Origin: Spirochaetia bacterium
GTDB taxonomy: Bacteria > Spirochaetota > Leptospiria > Turneriellales > JAOUOS01
NCBI GenBank assembly: GCA_029880265.1
Contig: JAOUOT010000004.1
Span: 84,093 to 148,092 of the forward strand
DNA length: 64,000 nucleotides
Direction of reading: 5' to 3'
In this document: piece after piece, positions 53,898 to 62,590 of the stretch
How the letters are laid out: each line of letters begins with the position of its first letter
Numbering within the stretch: the first letter of the stretch is position 1
Notes under the pieces: generated by a model
The model's database searches: none
The model's input: the letters and a program-made list of their open reading frames with translations, nothing else
Told to the model about the DNA's origin: nothing
Translations under genes and position numbers: made by a program

Positions 53898-53935
53898 CCC
53901 ACGGCGCGCGTACCCGTGAGGGTGATAGCCGTGGG
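53898..53935. repeat. GC-rich nested hairpin after the protease operon
   Basis: CCCACGGC (53898-53905) pairs with GCCGTGGG (53928-53935), with ACCC/GGGT inside. It belongs with the GCCGTGG palindromes near 41.4 kb. No T-run follows, so it is more likely a repeat element than a terminator. Confidence 0.5.
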
Positions 53936-54043
53936 TGAGAATGGGTGACTTGACCACCCCTTACAGAATAGAATAAAAAAAAATGGAAATAAAATACATA
54001 TCAAAGTCTTTTATTGGCGGGTCAAATAAGGGTAATTAAAATC

Positions 54044-55528
54044 ATGATAGGTTCAGTCGTTACAAAAATTTCTGATTTCAAGGCACAATATAAAGAGATT
54101 GCGAATAAATGCTTTAAATGGTCTGCGATTTTGAAAGACACTAAGTTGGAAAATTTTTTAGAGATATTGAAAGACGATCTGCATCTATTTGTTGAATTTC
54201 CTTATGTAGATAAACTTTTCAGAGACAGTTATTATAACTATTTTTCTTCTTCACATAAACCGGTTCAAAGAAATGCCCTGCGGGTTTCATTTTTTGCCGG
54301 CAAACTTACAAAAGAAGAATTCTACAATAGTGATACCCATAGTAAAATACAAAGATACTATATTGGTTATTGCATATTACGGCCTTTAAATGGAAATATG
54401 CTGGGACGATCTTTCATTTCGCCAAAAGCATTGAAAAATCATAATTTTGTCTGCTGCCTGAGTATGCAAAAAACATCAATTCTCGGAGTTCCTTTTGAAA
54501 TAAACGGCTTTCCCCATTCAACACAAGATGGCCGTATGATTAGCTGCGCAGAAACATCGATATGGTCTATCACAGAATACTTCGGCAGTAAATATCCTGA
54601 ATATGCCCTGGTACTGCCCCACAAAATACATAATATCTTAAAAGAAACCTACCACCAAAGGCACTTGCCGTCAAATGGCCTTACAGCAATACAGATATCG
54701 GCCGCTTTACAGCAGCTTGGCTATGCGCCTCGAATGTATTCCGTAGCGCATGGCAGAAATAACGAAAGGGAAATTTTTTCGATTATATCTGACTATATAG
54801 AATCTGGCATACCTCTTGTTTTAGCGGTACAGGGAGAAAAATTTGGAGGCCATGCTATGCTATTAATTGGCCATTCAAATATTGACAACAAAATAACCAA
54901 AGCTACATTAAAAGAACAATTTACCGATGCCGGCGATTTTCGTGATAAATATGTTGCCATTGATGATAACCGGCCGGTATATCAATTATTAGATTTATAC
55001 AAGCCCATGGCTTCTTATGAAGATTCAAAATTTCATGAGGCGAAAATAATTTCTGCTATAGTGCCGTTGTACACAAAGATGTATCTTGAAGCGCCCACGG
55101 CAAAAAAACTTTTTGAAACAATATTTTTAGATAAAACATTGGGATATAAAGGCGATAATTCAAACAAATGGATAGTAAGACGCCTTCTTACATCAAGCAA
55201 GTCATTTAAAAAATGGATATCTATCTCAAATTCATTATCCGATAACCAGAGAAAAATGCTGTTAGAAACTGCGTTGCCAAAATTTATATGGATAGCTGAA
55301 TACATGACACACGAGAATTTTAAAGCGGAACTTTCGAACATTATGATTATTCTGGATGCCACAGGAATGAACAGCCGTGAATCACTGGTTTTTGCGCGTT
55401 ACCCTGATCGCTATTTATTTGTTGACAATACTAATGGCCGTCAGAAAGAAGTAATAGAAATTTCGAGACCAATGCCTTTATACAAGAATAACTTGAAAGG
55501 AGAATGGAATCAATGGAAATCAAATTAA
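54044..55528 (+). CDS. cysteine-peptidase-like (papain/C39-fold) protein
   Basis: A 494-residue protein from ATG 54044; a TTG at 54014 would add ten residues. A catalytic triad candidate is C168 in SCAETSIW, H270 in FGGHAMLLIGH and D307/D308 in YVAIDDNRP, the order found in papain-like and C39 peptidases. The first 150 and last 150 residues are unassigned helical regions. There is no signal peptide. It is followed by a small acidic protein in a different frame. A cytoplasmic protease or deamidase in the defence island is the likely reading. Confidence 0.65.
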   Translation: MIGSVVTKISDFKAQYKEIANKCFKWSAILKDTKLENFLEILKDDLHLFVEFPYVDKLFRDSYYNYFSSSHKPVQRNALRVSFFAGKLTKEEFYNSDTHSKIQRYYIGYCILRPLNGNMLGRSFISPKALKNHNFVCCLSMQKTSILGVPFEINGFPHSTQDGRMISCAETSIWSITEYFGSKYPEYALVLPHKIHNILKETYHQRHLPSNGLTAIQISAALQQLGYAPRMYSVAHGRNNEREIFSIISDYIESGIPLVLAVQGEKFGGHAMLLIGHSNIDNKITKATLKEQFTDAGDFRDKYVAIDDNRPVYQLLDLYKPMASYEDSKFHEAKIISAIVPLYTKMYLEAPTAKKLFETIFLDKTLGYKGDNSNKWIVRRLLTSSKSFKKWISISNSLSDNQRKMLLETALPKFIWIAEYMTHENFKAELSNIMIILDATGMNSRESLVFARYPDRYLFVDNTNGRQKEVIEISRPMPLYKNNLKGEWNQWKSN

Positions 55529-55701
55529 CCTCAACTCTGGAACAAATGGAAGAAGAAGGTCAGGTGCGTGATATACCGGCCGAAGAAACCAGCGAAGCAA
55601 TGGAAAGAATTCAAAGAACCATGGATTCTTTTGACATTGAATTTAAGGCAATGCAGGCCCAAAGCGAGCAAATTGCCTCTGAAGTTTATCTTACTTTTTA
55701 A
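55513..55701 (+). CDS. small acidic hypothetical protein
   Basis: A 62-residue protein from ATG 55513, chosen because GGAG lies 8-9 nt upstream; ATG 55504 is too close to it. Strongly acidic and helical (EQMEEEGQVRDIPAEETSEA). Its start overlaps the end of the peptidase-like gene by 16 bp, so the two are coupled. It could be an inhibitor or adaptor of that enzyme. The frame ends in a T5-A5 run where a +1 shift would continue into a further 72 codons. Confidence 0.5.
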   Translation: MEIKLTSTLEQMEEEGQVRDIPAEETSEAMERIQRTMDSFDIEFKAMQAQSEQIASEVYLTF

Positions 55702-55915
55702 AAATAATAAAACCTACGCCTTGGCGGGGGCCTATCTCTTTCTACTCATGGCAGATGAGTATTATAATAATCGGAAAATTTACATCTCTCGTCAAGTTTT
55801 TTGGCAGAAAAAACTTGTTATTTCAGCTTCGCCCATTATGAAGCAGCCCACATTAACTGTCTTTCCTATTGAAAAAGAATTTTATGATTTGATATTAAGG
55901 CTTGAAAACGATTAA
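55700..55915 (+). CDS. possible +1 continuation of the 55513 gene
   Basis: After the stop at 55699-55701 the next frame reads KNNKTYALAGAYLFLLMADEYYNN and then IYISRQVFWQKKLVISASP, to a stop at 55913-55915. The sequence looks protein-like but has no good start of its own (ATG 55749 lacks a ribosome-binding site). It could be a frameshifted second half, a separate small gene, or the product of slippage at CTTTTTAAAAA. Confidence 0.35.
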   Translation, partial: KNNKTYALAGAYLFLLMADEYYNNRKIYISRQVFWQKKLVISASPIMKQPTLTVFPIEKEFYDLILRLEND

Positions 55916-55980
55916 ATAATTTATAAATATTATTGTATTATTTACGCCCTGATTTAGTCGCTGAAATATTGATAATAAAA

Positions 55981-56009
55981 TTGACAATATAAGCAGAAAA
56001 AAATACGAG
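55981..56009 (+). promoter_or_regulatory. promoter candidate for mcrBC (TTGACA-17-TACGAG)
   Basis: TTGACA at 55981-55986 with a weak -10 at 56004-56009. About 170 bp separate it from the mcrB start; the gap is AT-rich and holds no gene. The GACA-N6-TGTC element is absent here. Confidence 0.35.
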
Positions 56010-56181
56010 TAAAATGTAAGGTTTTTTCAAAAAGAAATAATTGAAAGTCTGGTGCATTTAAAATGGGCCATCGTTTAACATTTTCTGTTAGGGATTCGCA
56101 TCTGTGAAACCACTTAGATCGACTTCTAGCAAAAGAAAAACCTAGATAACAAAAAAAAGTAAAAAATAAAGGGGTGATAAA

Positions 56182-58419
56182 ATGAATTTGTTTTTTGGCA
56201 AAATATCAAAGAAGTACGATGAAGCACAAATCACTGAAGGCTATTACAAAGCAACCAGAGAAAGCAGCTGGTTTAACGGCATTAAGCCCGGTGATTATAG
56301 TTTTATTATAGGCGGCGGTAAAATTCAACTTTGGAAAGCTAAAGAATGGAGGACAAAATCAGGCGAGGACATATTAAGATTTGATATTATCCATAACGAT
56401 TTAGGTATTAACACAAAAAAACTTTCCGCAATTAAATATTTCAAAATAACAATGGAACTGGCTGTTCTAAGTGTACGCTCAACAGCCAAAAGTAGAAAAG
56501 CATTTTTCCCAATCAAATATACACCCAGTTTTTCAGAAGATATGCTAAAAGATATAAATACTTACAAAAAAGAAGATACTTATCGAAAAATACATATACT
56601 TTCATCTAAAGATAAACCAGATTCACCTAGTGATAATATACAATTATATAAAAAAGATGATGTATGGCAGTTATATGCAAGCGAATTTATTGATAGTTCT
56701 ATCACAAACTCTTTTCATGACAATACTCCGATGTTAGGGTGTGGTCAGATTAATAAAGACAAAACTATTTCAAAAGTAATTGATCCAAAATATTCAGGCA
56801 AAAAAATACCGCCTAATGACTTATCAGTACTTCAGTTGTATGATCTATTCTGCTGTAATTACAGAAGCAAAGAAATTATCGAAAGCTCTGATTTAAAAGA
56901 AATTGATGAGAGTTCAGATGAAAGCGACTTTGATGCAGTGTTAAGAAATGAAAGTAATATAATATTATATGGGCCGCCTGGCACAGGCAAAACATATGAA
57001 GTATTATCTCTAATAGAAGATTTGAAAACAGATGAAAGAGGTGTGCAAATTAAGCCAATGGGTAATCTTAATCTTAGTAAAACATTTTGGCATCTTGCAC
57101 CCGGTCGTAACGGTTATCTTTGGGATGAATTTAAAAAAAATACACAATTAGGTTATGAATGGTGTGGTAAGGAGTTTGGCGACTTAAGCAAACTTGATTC
57201 AGTTACTGAAAATTACTACATAAGACGACGTTTTTCTCAAGTGAAACAGGGTGATTACTTTTGTATAATTCGCGGCTGGCACTGCCTTGGCATAGCAGAA
57301 GCGCTGGAAGACTATAGCTTTGAAAAAGCTAAACTTGGTCCTTTCGATTTTCAGACTGTTCAAATTAAGTGGTTAGGTATATTTGATATACCAATTTTAC
57401 TAAATGCAACTTCCACACCAACTTTTTCGGGTATCAGCGGAGGCCAAAGATGGAATACGTTATGTGAAGGCCTTATAGAAAGAGGTTTTTCATTTGATAC
57501 AGAAAAAAATGATAAGCCTATTTTTAAAAAACTCTTTGAATTCACAACTTTTCACCAGTCATATAGTTATGAAGATTTTATTGAGGGTATCAAGCCTCGC
57601 TTGCCTGAAGATAAAATTGAAGATGAATCAGGCCAAGCTCCTGAAATTGAGTACGAGATGAAATCAGGCATTTTTTATCAGGCCTGCGATAGGGCAGCAC
57701 AACTTGCTGGCTATAGTGATCTACAAGGCGCAATTGATGATAAAAAAGAAAATAGAGAGAACAGATTTTCTAAGGCACAGCCTTTTTATTTGGTAATCGA
57801 CGAAATAAATCGTGGTAATGTAGCCAATATTTTTGGCGAACTAATAACATTGATTGAAAAAGATAAGCGCCTTGGTGAAGAACAGGAAACTATAGTTAAA
57901 CTGCCTTATTCAAAAAATTATTTTGGCGTGCCAGCAAACTTAATTTTAATTGGCACCATGAATACTGCTGACAGAAGCATTGAAGCACTTGATTCTGCTC
58001 TACGCCGTCGGTTTACATTTGTTGAAAAAGCGCCAAATTCTGAGATTTTGAGGCAGGCAAAATATCCACATATTGAAGTTGATTTGAAACTTATGTTAGA
58101 AACTATCAATAACCGAATAGAAATATTGCTAGATAAAGAACACCTGATAGGCCATTCTTACTTTATGAATATTAAAAATTTGAATGATATTCAAATGGCA
58201 TTTAAGAATAAGATTATCCCCTTGCTGGCAGAATATTTCTATGGCAAACCGCAAATGATAGGCCTTATATTAGGCCCTTCATTTATAAATGTAAAAGAGC
58301 AGGTCAATCTTTTTGATGAGTTTGAAACGCCTTATTCTGATTTTACAGAAAAAAAATCTTATGAGATAACTATTCCAGATAATTGGCAAGCATACAAGGC
58401 AATTTATGGCGGTAATTAA
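56182..58419 (+). CDS. mcrB: McrB-like AAA+ GTPase with EVE-like insertion
   Basis: A 745-residue protein, longer than E. coli McrB (459). Walker A is GPPGTGKT (264-271), the later Walker B region is VIDEINRGN (D540), and MNTADRS starts at 593, the McrB consensus. Between them, at about 300-400, sits an EVE/YTH-like module (FWHLAPGRNGYLWDEF, GDLSKL, VKQGDYFCIIRG), which may recognise modified bases. The 240-residue N-terminal region is another possible DNA-binding domain and is unrelated to McrB of E. coli by eye. It overlaps mcrC by 14 bp. Confidence 0.85.
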   Translation: MNLFFGKISKKYDEAQITEGYYKATRESSWFNGIKPGDYSFIIGGGKIQLWKAKEWRTKSGEDILRFDIIHNDLGINTKKLSAIKYFKITMELAVLSVRSTAKSRKAFFPIKYTPSFSEDMLKDINTYKKEDTYRKIHILSSKDKPDSPSDNIQLYKKDDVWQLYASEFIDSSITNSFHDNTPMLGCGQINKDKTISKVIDPKYSGKKIPPNDLSVLQLYDLFCCNYRSKEIIESSDLKEIDESSDESDFDAVLRNESNIILYGPPGTGKTYEVLSLIEDLKTDERGVQIKPMGNLNLSKTFWHLAPGRNGYLWDEFKKNTQLGYEWCGKEFGDLSKLDSVTENYYIRRRFSQVKQGDYFCIIRGWHCLGIAEALEDYSFEKAKLGPFDFQTVQIKWLGIFDIPILLNATSTPTFSGISGGQRWNTLCEGLIERGFSFDTEKNDKPIFKKLFEFTTFHQSYSYEDFIEGIKPRLPEDKIEDESGQAPEIEYEMKSGIFYQACDRAAQLAGYSDLQGAIDDKKENRENRFSKAQPFYLVIDEINRGNVANIFGELITLIEKDKRLGEEQETIVKLPYSKNYFGVPANLILIGTMNTADRSIEALDSALRRRFTFVEKAPNSEILRQAKYPHIEVDLKLMLETINNRIEILLDKEHLIGHSYFMNIKNLNDIQMAFKNKIIPLLAEYFYGKPQMIGLILGPSFINVKEQVNLFDEFETPYSDFTEKKSYEITIPDNWQAYKAIYGGN

Positions 58420-59683
58420 AGTATTTGAGTTCTCTCATCTCGCAATAGACCAAACTTTTACACAAAAACATTTTGAACAACTGGTTAGATATAATGAAAT
58501 ACACGGTAATAAATTCTTCAATGTCGGAAATAAAAGAATTTATCTTAAAAATTACGTAGGAGTTATACAAGTTGGTAACTTGGTCATTGAAATCTTACCT
58601 AAATCAGACAAATCAAAAAATGAAGAAACAAAAAATAAGTGGCATAATGCGCTGATATACATGTTACATATATGCGGTTATCTACGTATTGAAAGCATAA
58701 CAAGGGCAGACTTAAAATTACAAAACTTAACCTTAATAGATCTGTTTTACAAGATTTTTCTCGATGAAGTAAATCAAATTGTTCATCAGGGTCTTATTCG
58801 AAAATACAGGTATAAAACAGATAACCGACCCTACCTAAAAGGGAAATTACTTTTTAATAAACATATATCTGAAAATTATTTACATAAAGAGATGTTTTAT
58901 ACATCTGCTCAGGTATATGATCACAATAATGTCTATAATCAGATATTACTTAAGGCATTAAGGGTTTTAAAAATCACAGGCAAAGGCAACTCCCATTACA
59001 GTACAATATGTAATCTCATTTTCTGTTTTGATGAAATAGGCAATATCGAAGTTAACGATAAAACTTTTGATTCTCTTAGCTTTGCCAGAAATAACATGAA
59101 ATATAAAAGCGCGATTACTCTTGCTCGTTTAATTCTGCAAAATTATTCACCAGATTTAAAAAATGGCCTAAATAATGTAATAGGTCTTTTGTTCGATATG
59201 AATACACTTTTTGAGAAAGTTGTTTATAAATTGTTAAAACCATATGAATGCATATATCAATCTAGTCAATTAAACCTGTCTCCCCAATATTCAAAAAAAT
59301 TCTGGAATAGCAAGACTATTCGACCAGATATTCTAGGCGAGTATTGTACTAAAAAAAGTTCAGAAAAAGAATCCTTCATAATTGATACCAAGTGGAAAAG
59401 ACCTCATGATGGTAACCCTACGGACGATGACTTGAAGCAAATGTTTGCTTATAATATACAATTTGGCGCACATCAAAGTATTCTGCTCTATCCAGATTGT
59501 GATGATCGGAAACAGAAAAATGGCTTTTATGGGAAATCTAAAGCCGTAGCGCCTGAATATGCAAATCATTCTTGTTCTACCTTTTATATTGATTTATTCA
59601 ATTCAAATGGCAAAATAAATAAAAATGCGGGTGATGCTCTGTTCAAGTTTTTATTAGAAAATAAAAATAAAATAGAAATATGA
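58406..59683 (+). CDS. mcrC: McrC-like PD-(D/E)xK endonuclease subunit
   Basis: A 425-residue partner of McrB. The nuclease motif is RPDIL (D308) followed by FIIDTKWK (D327, K329). The N-terminal region has the VGVIQVGNLVIEILPK fold of the family. The pair should cleave DNA with modified bases (type IV restriction). Translation starts within the end of mcrB. It converges on the DUF262 gene with 58 bp between stops. Confidence 0.9.
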   Translation: MAVIKVFEFSHLAIDQTFTQKHFEQLVRYNEIHGNKFFNVGNKRIYLKNYVGVIQVGNLVIEILPKSDKSKNEETKNKWHNALIYMLHICGYLRIESITRADLKLQNLTLIDLFYKIFLDEVNQIVHQGLIRKYRYKTDNRPYLKGKLLFNKHISENYLHKEMFYTSAQVYDHNNVYNQILLKALRVLKITGKGNSHYSTICNLIFCFDEIGNIEVNDKTFDSLSFARNNMKYKSAITLARLILQNYSPDLKNGLNNVIGLLFDMNTLFEKVVYKLLKPYECIYQSSQLNLSPQYSKKFWNSKTIRPDILGEYCTKKSSEKESFIIDTKWKRPHDGNPTDDDLKQMFAYNIQFGAHQSILLYPDCDDRKQKNGFYGKSKAVAPEYANHSCSTFYIDLFNSNGKINKNAGDALFKFLLENKNKIEI

Positions 59684-59741
59684 AGAAGATAAAGGCATCA
59701 AATATATATGTTCCATTATGGATTCAAGTCATAAATCTGTA

Positions 59742-61841
59742 TTATAACCAACCATCATAACCTAAGCTGTCATAAAAGAGTTTATACAACTGGTATCTTC
59801 GATTGTCAACGGCTTTTCGAAAAGCTTTAATTTTATTTCTGCTTCCCCATTCATTTATATCAACCGGCACATCATGCCAGTCGGCGGCGTTTAACAAAAA
59901 AGAAGCATCTTGAACATCGCCAATCGTTTGCATTGCATATTTATGCAAATATGACTCTTTTGGAATTTTAGTATTTCGTCTGCCTGTTAAAAATTTATCA
60001 TTGATTGATTTATCTTGATCGCTTCGGTTCAAATCTTTTGGCCAATATCTAAAGTTACCGAAAGAACTTAGCAATGGTTTTTTATACGCAGAGAATAACT
60101 TTATATTAAAAACTCGATCCCTTAATTTTTTTATCATCCTGTTGCCATTCATCAAATTAGACGCCATAATGTGATCGGCGTCAAAAGGCTGAGATTCTTT
60201 ATTTATAAATTTCGATGGATCATAATTAGGGTACCAATTGGTAAGTGGTTTTCGCTGGTTCCACATCAAGATAAGTCTTGCGTCGCCATTAAAAATATTA
60301 GTATCCCAACTTGGCTTTTCATCGTCAGAATTTAGCTCTTTCTTAAATTTGTGAGGTGTCCATATCTCTTTATCGCTATCATTCTCTGATATTGCCTTAT
60401 AAAAAGCAAAGCCGGGCTTTCCTGATTTTTTATTTTCTTTTGCCAGCAAAAAAGGTTTTTTAATATACATAGATTTTTCGGTATCTAAATAAAGCATATC
60501 AAAAAAAGCGTAACGAATGAAGTCCAGTCTCTGATTTTTTGGCGGAATGTCGTTTTCTTCTATCCAGGCAATTATCGTATGCCATATTCGCCATCGCAAA
60601 TCGTTAAGCATAACAAGCGGCAACCCAAAATCATTTTTTACTTGCGAATTGTATTCAAGCGTTTCTCTGGCTTTAATAATTAACTCTGTCTGAAAGGCTA
60701 TGCTTTTATTCGAGACATTTTCAAGATATTTTTTTAATTTTCTTATAAATGGCTGGTCTTCACCTTTCTCTTTTTTTATCAAACTTCGAAATGTTTTTAT
60801 ATCCAATCGCTCAATGTCTTCTTTTTCTGTTTTCTTTTTTTCTTTTTTGTAGTTTGCTAATCTTACGCTGCTGTGTACAATTCGAACAGGGCTTAAAAGC
60901 TTACCTGATTTTTCATGACCGTAAACGCGCCATACTAAATTGTGCGCCATTGGCCAAATCATTTTTAAGCCCGAATAAAACAATTCGCCTGCCCCTAATA
61001 TTTGACCTTCTTTATTGATTCTATTAAAAGACTCAGAAAGATCATGAATATCTAATACTTTATTTATTCGAAAAGCAGGAATTTTAAATTCTAGCATTTT
61101 TTGAATTGCGCTTGTGATGACGGTAAGTTCAGATTTTTGAATGAGTTTTTCGATATCTTTTTGTTTAAGTAATGGTTTCGGTAAGTATTCTTTGAAGTCT
61201 TTTTCTTCGTTTTTTTCAATTAAATTAATGAAAGTTCTAAAGGGTACAGGCAGCTTGGCTTTTACAGGCCAGGTCTCTATTAGATTTAAATCACCTTTTG
61301 GCCAGTCATCATAACCCAGCAAACGTAAAGCCTCCTTTACTTGCTTGCTGTCAAATGGCGTATCACCCCATGGCTTCAAACGGGTGCAAAGATGAAAAGA
61401 GTATAAAGGTTTTTCAGGTTCTTCTTGTTTATAGGCCAAATCTATCCACAGGCGGCCGCTGTCATTCATATTATAATGCCTTAAGCCCAGAGCGATAGAA
61501 GTTGATCTTTGCTGGCCGTCAATAATCAGATATTTAACATCTTTCTTTTTATTTAATTCTTCCTGTTCATTTGCCGCTTCTCTTGATGATTTTTGCATTT
61601 CTCGAACATACAAATTTTTAGCCTTGATTTTATCAGGCTTTACTAATAATAAAGAACCAACAGGAAATTCTCTTAGAATAGAATCCCAAAGCATTTCTAC
61701 TTTTTCTTCGTTCCAAACCGCATCTCTTTGAAATGGCGGCAGCATGATCGTTGGCGATTTTGAGTTTATATTCTCTGCCAATTCAGTAATAGGAATAGCG
61801 CCTAATTGTAGATTCTGATCGAACCATTTATCTGTATTCAT
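59742..61841 (-). CDS. DUF262/GmrSD-like type IV restriction protein
   Basis: A 699-residue protein. The N-terminal DUF262 domain carries LPPFQRDAVW and the DGQQR motif (108-112), as in GmrS. Near residues 551-556 QPFDADHIMA is an HNH-like metal motif, which takes the place of the DUF1524 part of GmrD. It probably cuts glucosylated or other modified DNA. It has its own promoter on the minus strand with operator-like site 8, and the first transcribed bases match those of the helicase operon. Confidence 0.8.
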   Translation of the reverse strand: MNTDKWFDQNLQLGAIPITELAENINSKSPTIMLPPFQRDAVWNEEKVEMLWDSILREFPVGSLLLVKPDKIKAKNLYVREMQKSSREAANEQEELNKKKDVKYLIIDGQQRSTSIALGLRHYNMNDSGRLWIDLAYKQEEPEKPLYSFHLCTRLKPWGDTPFDSKQVKEALRLLGYDDWPKGDLNLIETWPVKAKLPVPFRTFINLIEKNEEKDFKEYLPKPLLKQKDIEKLIQKSELTVITSAIQKMLEFKIPAFRINKVLDIHDLSESFNRINKEGQILGAGELFYSGLKMIWPMAHNLVWRVYGHEKSGKLLSPVRIVHSSVRLANYKKEKKKTEKEDIERLDIKTFRSLIKKEKGEDQPFIRKLKKYLENVSNKSIAFQTELIIKARETLEYNSQVKNDFGLPLVMLNDLRWRIWHTIIAWIEENDIPPKNQRLDFIRYAFFDMLYLDTEKSMYIKKPFLLAKENKKSGKPGFAFYKAISENDSDKEIWTPHKFKKELNSDDEKPSWDTNIFNGDARLILMWNQRKPLTNWYPNYDPSKFINKESQPFDADHIMASNLMNGNRMIKKLRDRVFNIKLFSAYKKPLLSSFGNFRYWPKDLNRSDQDKSINDKFLTGRRNTKIPKESYLHKYAMQTIGDVQDASFLLNAADWHDVPVDINEWGSRNKIKAFRKAVDNRRYQLYKLFYDSLGYDGWL

Positions 61842-61913
61842 AATTTTGACTCCATGAATATGTCATTTTTCAAATTGTCAATTCTAATAGTGCTAAAAAT
61901 CATTGAACTCAAA

Positions 61914-61929
61914 CGACATAGGTGTGTCG
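61914..61929 (-). promoter_or_regulatory. GACA-N6-TGTC operator-like element, site 8 (DUF262 promoter)
   Basis: CGACA-TAGGTG-TGTCG, perfect arms. In the minus direction 21 nt lead to CACTAT (61892-61887). ACTATTAGAATTGACAA follows (61891-61875), as in the helicase operon at 43190-43206. Confidence 0.7.
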
Positions 61930-61973
61930 TTTCTGAAGGCTTTGTATGGGTAAAGAGGCGATCCCATTTCTTA

Positions 61974-62089
61974 TTCTGTTAGCCACGTATCTTACTTGCC
62001 CCGTTACGCAAGTTGGCGACTTGTGCTCGCGAAGCGGGCAAGCCATGTAGGCTTGTAGCCGTATCGAGGGGAGTGCGTGGCTAACAGAA
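61974..62089. repeat. 116-bp nested palindrome
   Basis: Perfect 14-bp outer arms, TTCTGTTAGCCACG (61974-61987) and CGTGGCTAACAGAA (62076-62089), enclose CTTGCCC/GGGCAAG, CAAGT/ACTTG and AAGCC/GGCTT pairs. G+C is higher than in flanks. It can fold as a branched cruciform. No coding sequence. Confidence 0.8.
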
Positions 62090-62121
62090 AAAAATCGGCA
62101 GAAATATTCGCGAGTTCATGA

Positions 62122-62226
62122 TCGCCTTCCTGACATCCATGTCGAAGTCGACATACAAAACATCCTGTTTTTGCGTCGCCTTCCTGACATCCATGTCGAA
62201 GTCGACATACAAAACATCCTGTTTTT
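62122..62226. repeat. tandem direct repeat, period 54 bp, two copies
   Basis: About 51 identical bases start at 62122 and again at 62176. Each copy contains GACATCCATGTC and ATGTCGAAGTCGACAT palindromes. Only two copies with no unique spacers. Confidence 0.85.
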
Positions 62227-62457
62227 AGTATGACCGTTACGCGATTGCCGGTTTATCTGATATGAAATTGATTCTCTGGTGATACCCATAAACCAGAACT
62301 CGCCGACGCCATGATGACGGTCGGTGTCTCGATTCTATGACTACTCATAAAATCGAGATGACCCCACGAATTACTGCCTTAGAGTATGCGTCTGAAGTAA
62401 TTGACGAAGAGAAGGTAGTTTATCGGTAATAAGATTAATGAAATCGCAATTCACTTA
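62227..62457. other. gap with hairpins and a doubtful short frame
   Basis: No clear gene. An ATG at 62338 opens 30 codons ending at 62430 (MTTHKIEMTPRITALEYASE...), which has no good ribosome-binding site. TCTCGATT and AATCGAGA form a hairpin near 62326-62362. It may be a worn remnant of a mobile or toxin-antitoxin gene. Confidence 0.3.
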
Positions 62458-62482
62458 AGCCCGCGATAACTATAAGATAGAT
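62458..62482 (+). pseudogene. 25-bp duplicate of the nucleotidyltransferase gene
   Basis: AGCCCGCGATAA-C-TATAAGATAGAT matches 63244-63268 in 24 of 25 bases, inside the MntA-like gene. The rest of the gene is missing here. Confidence 0.45.
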
Positions 62483-62538
62483 TTGCTTTTATTTTATTGT
62501 TGTCTTAAAAGACTGCTTATTAACAATAAATTGTTGAC

Positions 62539-62567
62539 TTTACGTAAACCTGAATTCTTTTTATACT
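62539..62567 (+). promoter_or_regulatory. promoter and palindromic operator of the toxin-antitoxin operon
   Basis: TTTACGTAAA (62539-62548), a perfect palindrome, covers a weak -35 (TTTACG). After 17 bp TATACT follows at 62562-62567, 24 bp before ATG 62591. A -35-covering palindrome is typical of toxin-antitoxin autoregulation. Confidence 0.45.
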
Positions 62568-62590
62568 ATTTTTAAAAAAATGTATATATT

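Noticed and set aside
29035..61929. LexA box explanation for the GACA-N6-TGTC sites
   Set aside because: Not excluded, but the half-site does not match the LexA boxes I know (CTGT-N8-ACAG, GAAC-N4-GTTC, GTTC-N7-GTTC, TTTG-N5-CAAA), and no lexA gene is in the window, so I prefer the WYL protein.
62122..62226. CRISPR-like repeat
   Set aside because: Only two copies with period 54 and the whole unit is identical; no variable spacers and no cas genes.
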